A DNA stretch of 57,904 bases. It comes from a virus. A model generated the notes under the pieces. That model searched no databases, had not been told where the DNA came from, and saw only the letters and a program-made list of their open reading frames with translations. This document shows positions 56,385 through 57,904 of the stretch, in pieces; position 1 is the first letter of the stretch; the number at the start of each line of letters is the position of its first letter. The stretch spans positions 1 through 57,904 of the IMG/VR virus record IMGVR_UViG_3300028883_000011. The stretch is one strand, 5' to 3'. Made by a program: the position numbers and the translations under genes.

Positions 56385-57176
56385 ATGAAGTTGAAAGCCA
56401 TATACGATACATTGGAAGACGTCCCTGAATCGTTCCGAGAGCTATTCTCCAAGGGGGATGACGGAAAATATCACCTGTCCGAGGTCGAGGGAATCACCAC
56501 CAAAGATAAGGTCAACCAATTCCGGGAGAACAACGTGACCCTGCTGAAAGAGAAGGAAAAGCTCAAAGAGCAGCTGAAGCTCCTGGAAGGCGTTGACCCC
56601 GAGAAGTATAAGGAGATGGAGGCCAAACTCCTGGAGATCCAGGACAAGGAACTGCTGGACAAGGGGAAGATCGAAGAGCTGTTGGAACAGCGCACTGCTC
56701 GAATCAAGAAAGATTTTGAAAATAAAGGTATTGAGCTGACCAAAACGATCGAAACCCAGAAAGCGGAACTTGAGAGCCTGACCGGAATGTTGACGCAGAC
56801 CATGATTGAAGCCGATGTCTCCAGTGCTGTAAGCGCAATTGGCAAACTGCAGAAAGGAGCCTTGTTTGATGTCAAAAGCCGGGCTCACCGGGACTGGCGC
56901 CTGGATGATGTCGACGGGAAGAAGGTCTTGAGGGCCTACGACCAGAACGGCGCTCTCAGGTACGGTTCCGAAGGGCAGCCCTTAACCCCGGCTGAATGGG
57001 CCAAAGACCTAGCAGAAAATGCACCACACCTGTTTGCGGGGTCGGTTGGCTCAGGATCCCAGGGGGACGGCGGCAGCCATGGCACAGGGCAGACCATTTC
57101 AATTGATAGCATGCCGGATCTCACAGCGGACCAGATAGCAAAAATAGCATCCGGAGAACTCAAAGTGACCGGATGA
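56385..57176 (+). CDS. Scaffolding protein
   Basis: A 263-residue, highly charged protein after TAACCAGAGGTTACC. Residues 50-130 are an alpha-helical coiled coil (NNVTLLKEKEKLKEQLKLLE, KYKEMEAKLLEIQDKELLDK), then a basic middle (VKSRAHRDWRLDDVDGKKVL) and a Gly/Ser tail (GSVGSGSQGDGGSHGTGQTI). Standing between portal and coat gene, it should guide shell assembly and leave the head. The DNA after it carries the shared leader. Confidence 0.88.
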   Translation: MKLKAIYDTLEDVPESFRELFSKGDDGKYHLSEVEGITTKDKVNQFRENNVTLLKEKEKLKEQLKLLEGVDPEKYKEMEAKLLEIQDKELLDKGKIEELLEQRTARIKKDFENKGIELTKTIETQKAELESLTGMLTQTMIEADVSSAVSAIGKLQKGALFDVKSRAHRDWRLDDVDGKKVLRAYDQNGALRYGSEGQPLTPAEWAKDLAENAPHLFAGSVGSGSQGDGGSHGTGQTISIDSMPDLTADQIAKIASGELKVTG

Positions 57177-57193
57177 CGTAGTTATTTTCAAAG

Positions 57194-57234
57194 CTCCAAC
57201 GCAGAGCTGCGGAGTAATTCCGCCCAGAGGGCAT
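57194..57234 (+). promoter_or_regulatory. Conserved structured leader (copy 2), upstream of coat gene
   Basis: A 41-base element, 34 positions identical with 9241-9278 after gaps, with CTCC/GGAG and CCC-AGA-GGG pairings kept. Here AGAGGG (57226-57231) can alternatively pair with CCCTCT (57246-57251), directly before TATTGGAGG, the coat ribosome site, so the element could open or hide translation start. Confidence 0.7.
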
Positions 57235-57265
57235 ATATTCTGTAACCCTCTATTGGAGGTTTGAA

Positions 57266-57904
57266 ATGTCAATGAGCAATACACTTACCGCTATCATCGC
57301 CCAGATTCTCGCAAAAGGGCTGATGGGACTGCGGTCAACCGTGTTGATGACAAGGCTTGTCAATACGGACTATTCCCGTGATGCAAAGAATTACGGTAGC
57401 ACAATCGATGTTCCCATTGCATCCGCAAAGTCTGCCAGTAACGTCACTCCGGCAGCGGTTCCTCCCGCTCCTGATAACAGCACGGTTTCCACGGTGCAGA
57501 TCAGTCTGAGCAACTGGAAACATTCCTCTTTCGGCCTGACCGATAAAGAGATTGATCAGATCCTGGCCGATAAGCACTTTATTCCCCTGCAGATGCAGGA
57601 ATCCTTCGAAGCTCTGGCCACCGCCATCAACGATTCCGTGTTTGCCTGTTATCCAGGAATTTACGGTTATACCGGCACTGCTGGCACCACTCCTTTCGGG
57701 TCCGGTGTTACAGTTGCCTCTGCGACCAACCTGCGGAAAATCCTGAACCAGCAGCGCTGCCCGAAGGGTCAACGTTCGGCTGTCTTGGATTGGGATGCTG
57801 AAGCGGCTGCTCTAGCGCTGGCTGTTTTCAGTGACGCCGAAAAAGTTGGCTCCAACGATGTCAAGATCGAAGGTGAAATTGGCCGTAAATTTGGGATCAA
57901 CTGG
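57266..57904 (+). CDS. Major capsid protein, P22-coat-like, N-terminal part (continues at position 1)
   Basis: ATG 57266 after TATTGGAGGTTTGAA. The first residues (NTLTAIIAQILAKGLMGLRS, VLMTRLVNTDYSRDAKNYGS, IDVPIASAKSA) match the P22 coat-protein family start, including the long N-terminal arm and the S-T-V-Q-I-S-L-S-N-W segment. The frame runs unbroken across the contig joint (tested codon by codon) to 667, 392 residues in all. Its leader has the element shared with the tail tube gene. The last 127 bases are the right copy of the terminal repeat. Confidence 0.93.
   Translation, partial: MSMSNTLTAIIAQILAKGLMGLRSTVLMTRLVNTDYSRDAKNYGSTIDVPIASAKSASNVTPAAVPPAPDNSTVSTVQISLSNWKHSSFGLTDKEIDQILADKHFIPLQMQESFEALATAINDSVFACYPGIYGYTGTAGTTPFGSGVTVASATNLRKILNQQRCPKGQRSAVLDWDAEAAALALAVFSDAEKVGSNDVKIEGEIGRKFGINW
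57778..57904. repeat. Terminal direct repeat, right copy
   Basis: Identical to 1-127 over its full length. It closes the circle inside the coat gene. Confidence 0.97.

Noticed and set aside
1-57904. CRISPR array
   Set aside because: No regularly spaced identical repeats seen on either strand. The GGGACTAAAT repeats near 21.2 kb are integrase arm sites by position.

Overview
The window looks like one complete, circular, temperate tailed-phage genome of about 57.8 kb. Its first 127 bases are repeated exactly as its last 127 (1-127 = 57778-57904), so the ends join and the major capsid gene runs across the junction; the unique circle is 57,777 bp. The virion genes indicate a long-tailed phage: large terminase, DUF4055-type portal, P22-like coat protein, head-tail joining proteins, tail tube, a G/GT frameshift pair, a 1090-residue tape measure and receptor-binding proteins. 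Lysogeny is indicated by a P4-type tyrosine integrase beside an attP built on the 3' half of a CAU-anticodon tRNA, a repressor and a CII-like regulator. The host is probably a Gram-negative bacterium (signal-peptide genes, Shine-Dalgarno sites, sigma70-like promoter, CAU tRNA target); a finer assignment is not supported by what I can see.

Layout, read rightward. (1) Late block, 53.1 kb through the junction to 19.8 kb, all on +: terS-like, terL, portal, scaffold, coat, a giant Mu-F head protein with extra enzyme-like domains (1315-5493), lysozyme and holin candidates placed unusually inside the head genes, head-tail adaptors, tail tube, frameshifted tail chaperones, tape measure, tail hub, beta-helix spike and a C-type-lectin-like receptor protein. 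A terminator separates this block from the integrase. (2) Integration and accessory region, 19.9-29.8 kb: integrase (-), attP, a secreted protein, a three-gene overlapping cassette with a HicB-like member, a second tyrosine recombinase, an AT-rich type IIG restriction-modification gene, and small membrane or exported proteins including two peptides of 28 residues. (3) Switch, 29.8-32.8 kb: leftward double-HTH repressor, a consensus promoter overlapping its start codon, then rightward excisionase/Cro-like, CII-like, AlpA-like and Rha-KilAC genes and a divergent ribbon-helix-helix pair around a nested palindrome. (4) Early block, 32.8-52.5 kb: ERF annealing protein, DnaQ-like exonuclease, SMC-like ATPase, SSB, DUF1376 initiator/loader, DnaB helicase, RusA-like resolvase, cytosine-C5 methyltransferase, HNH protein and many small proteins of conserved phage families. 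Three leftward genes with signal peptides or membrane anchors sit inside this rightward region and look like lysogenic-conversion genes.

How it works together: integrase and attP place the phage in a host tRNA gene; the repressor/CII/Rha circuit chooses lysogeny or lysis; ERF, exonuclease, SMC-like ATPase, SSB, loader, helicase and resolvase replicate and recombine the DNA; the methyltransferase and type IIG enzyme modify or defend it; the late block packages and builds virions; lysozyme plus holin lyse the cell.

The least expected content: (a) the 1392-residue head protein joining a Mu-F head domain, a perfect Nudix box, a kinase-like segment and an ADP-ribosyltransferase-like C-terminus, possibly an ejected effector; (b) a family of unusual tRNA-like RNAs: a 128-nt Leu-type tRNA with an oversized variable arm, an acceptor/T-arm minihelix, and a ~160-nt RNA with tRNA topology closed by a long terminal stem, which shares sequence blocks with a second RNA next to the Leu-type tRNA; (c) a conserved structured leader in front of only the coat and tail-tube genes. 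All assignments come from reading the sequence; no database search or folding program was run.
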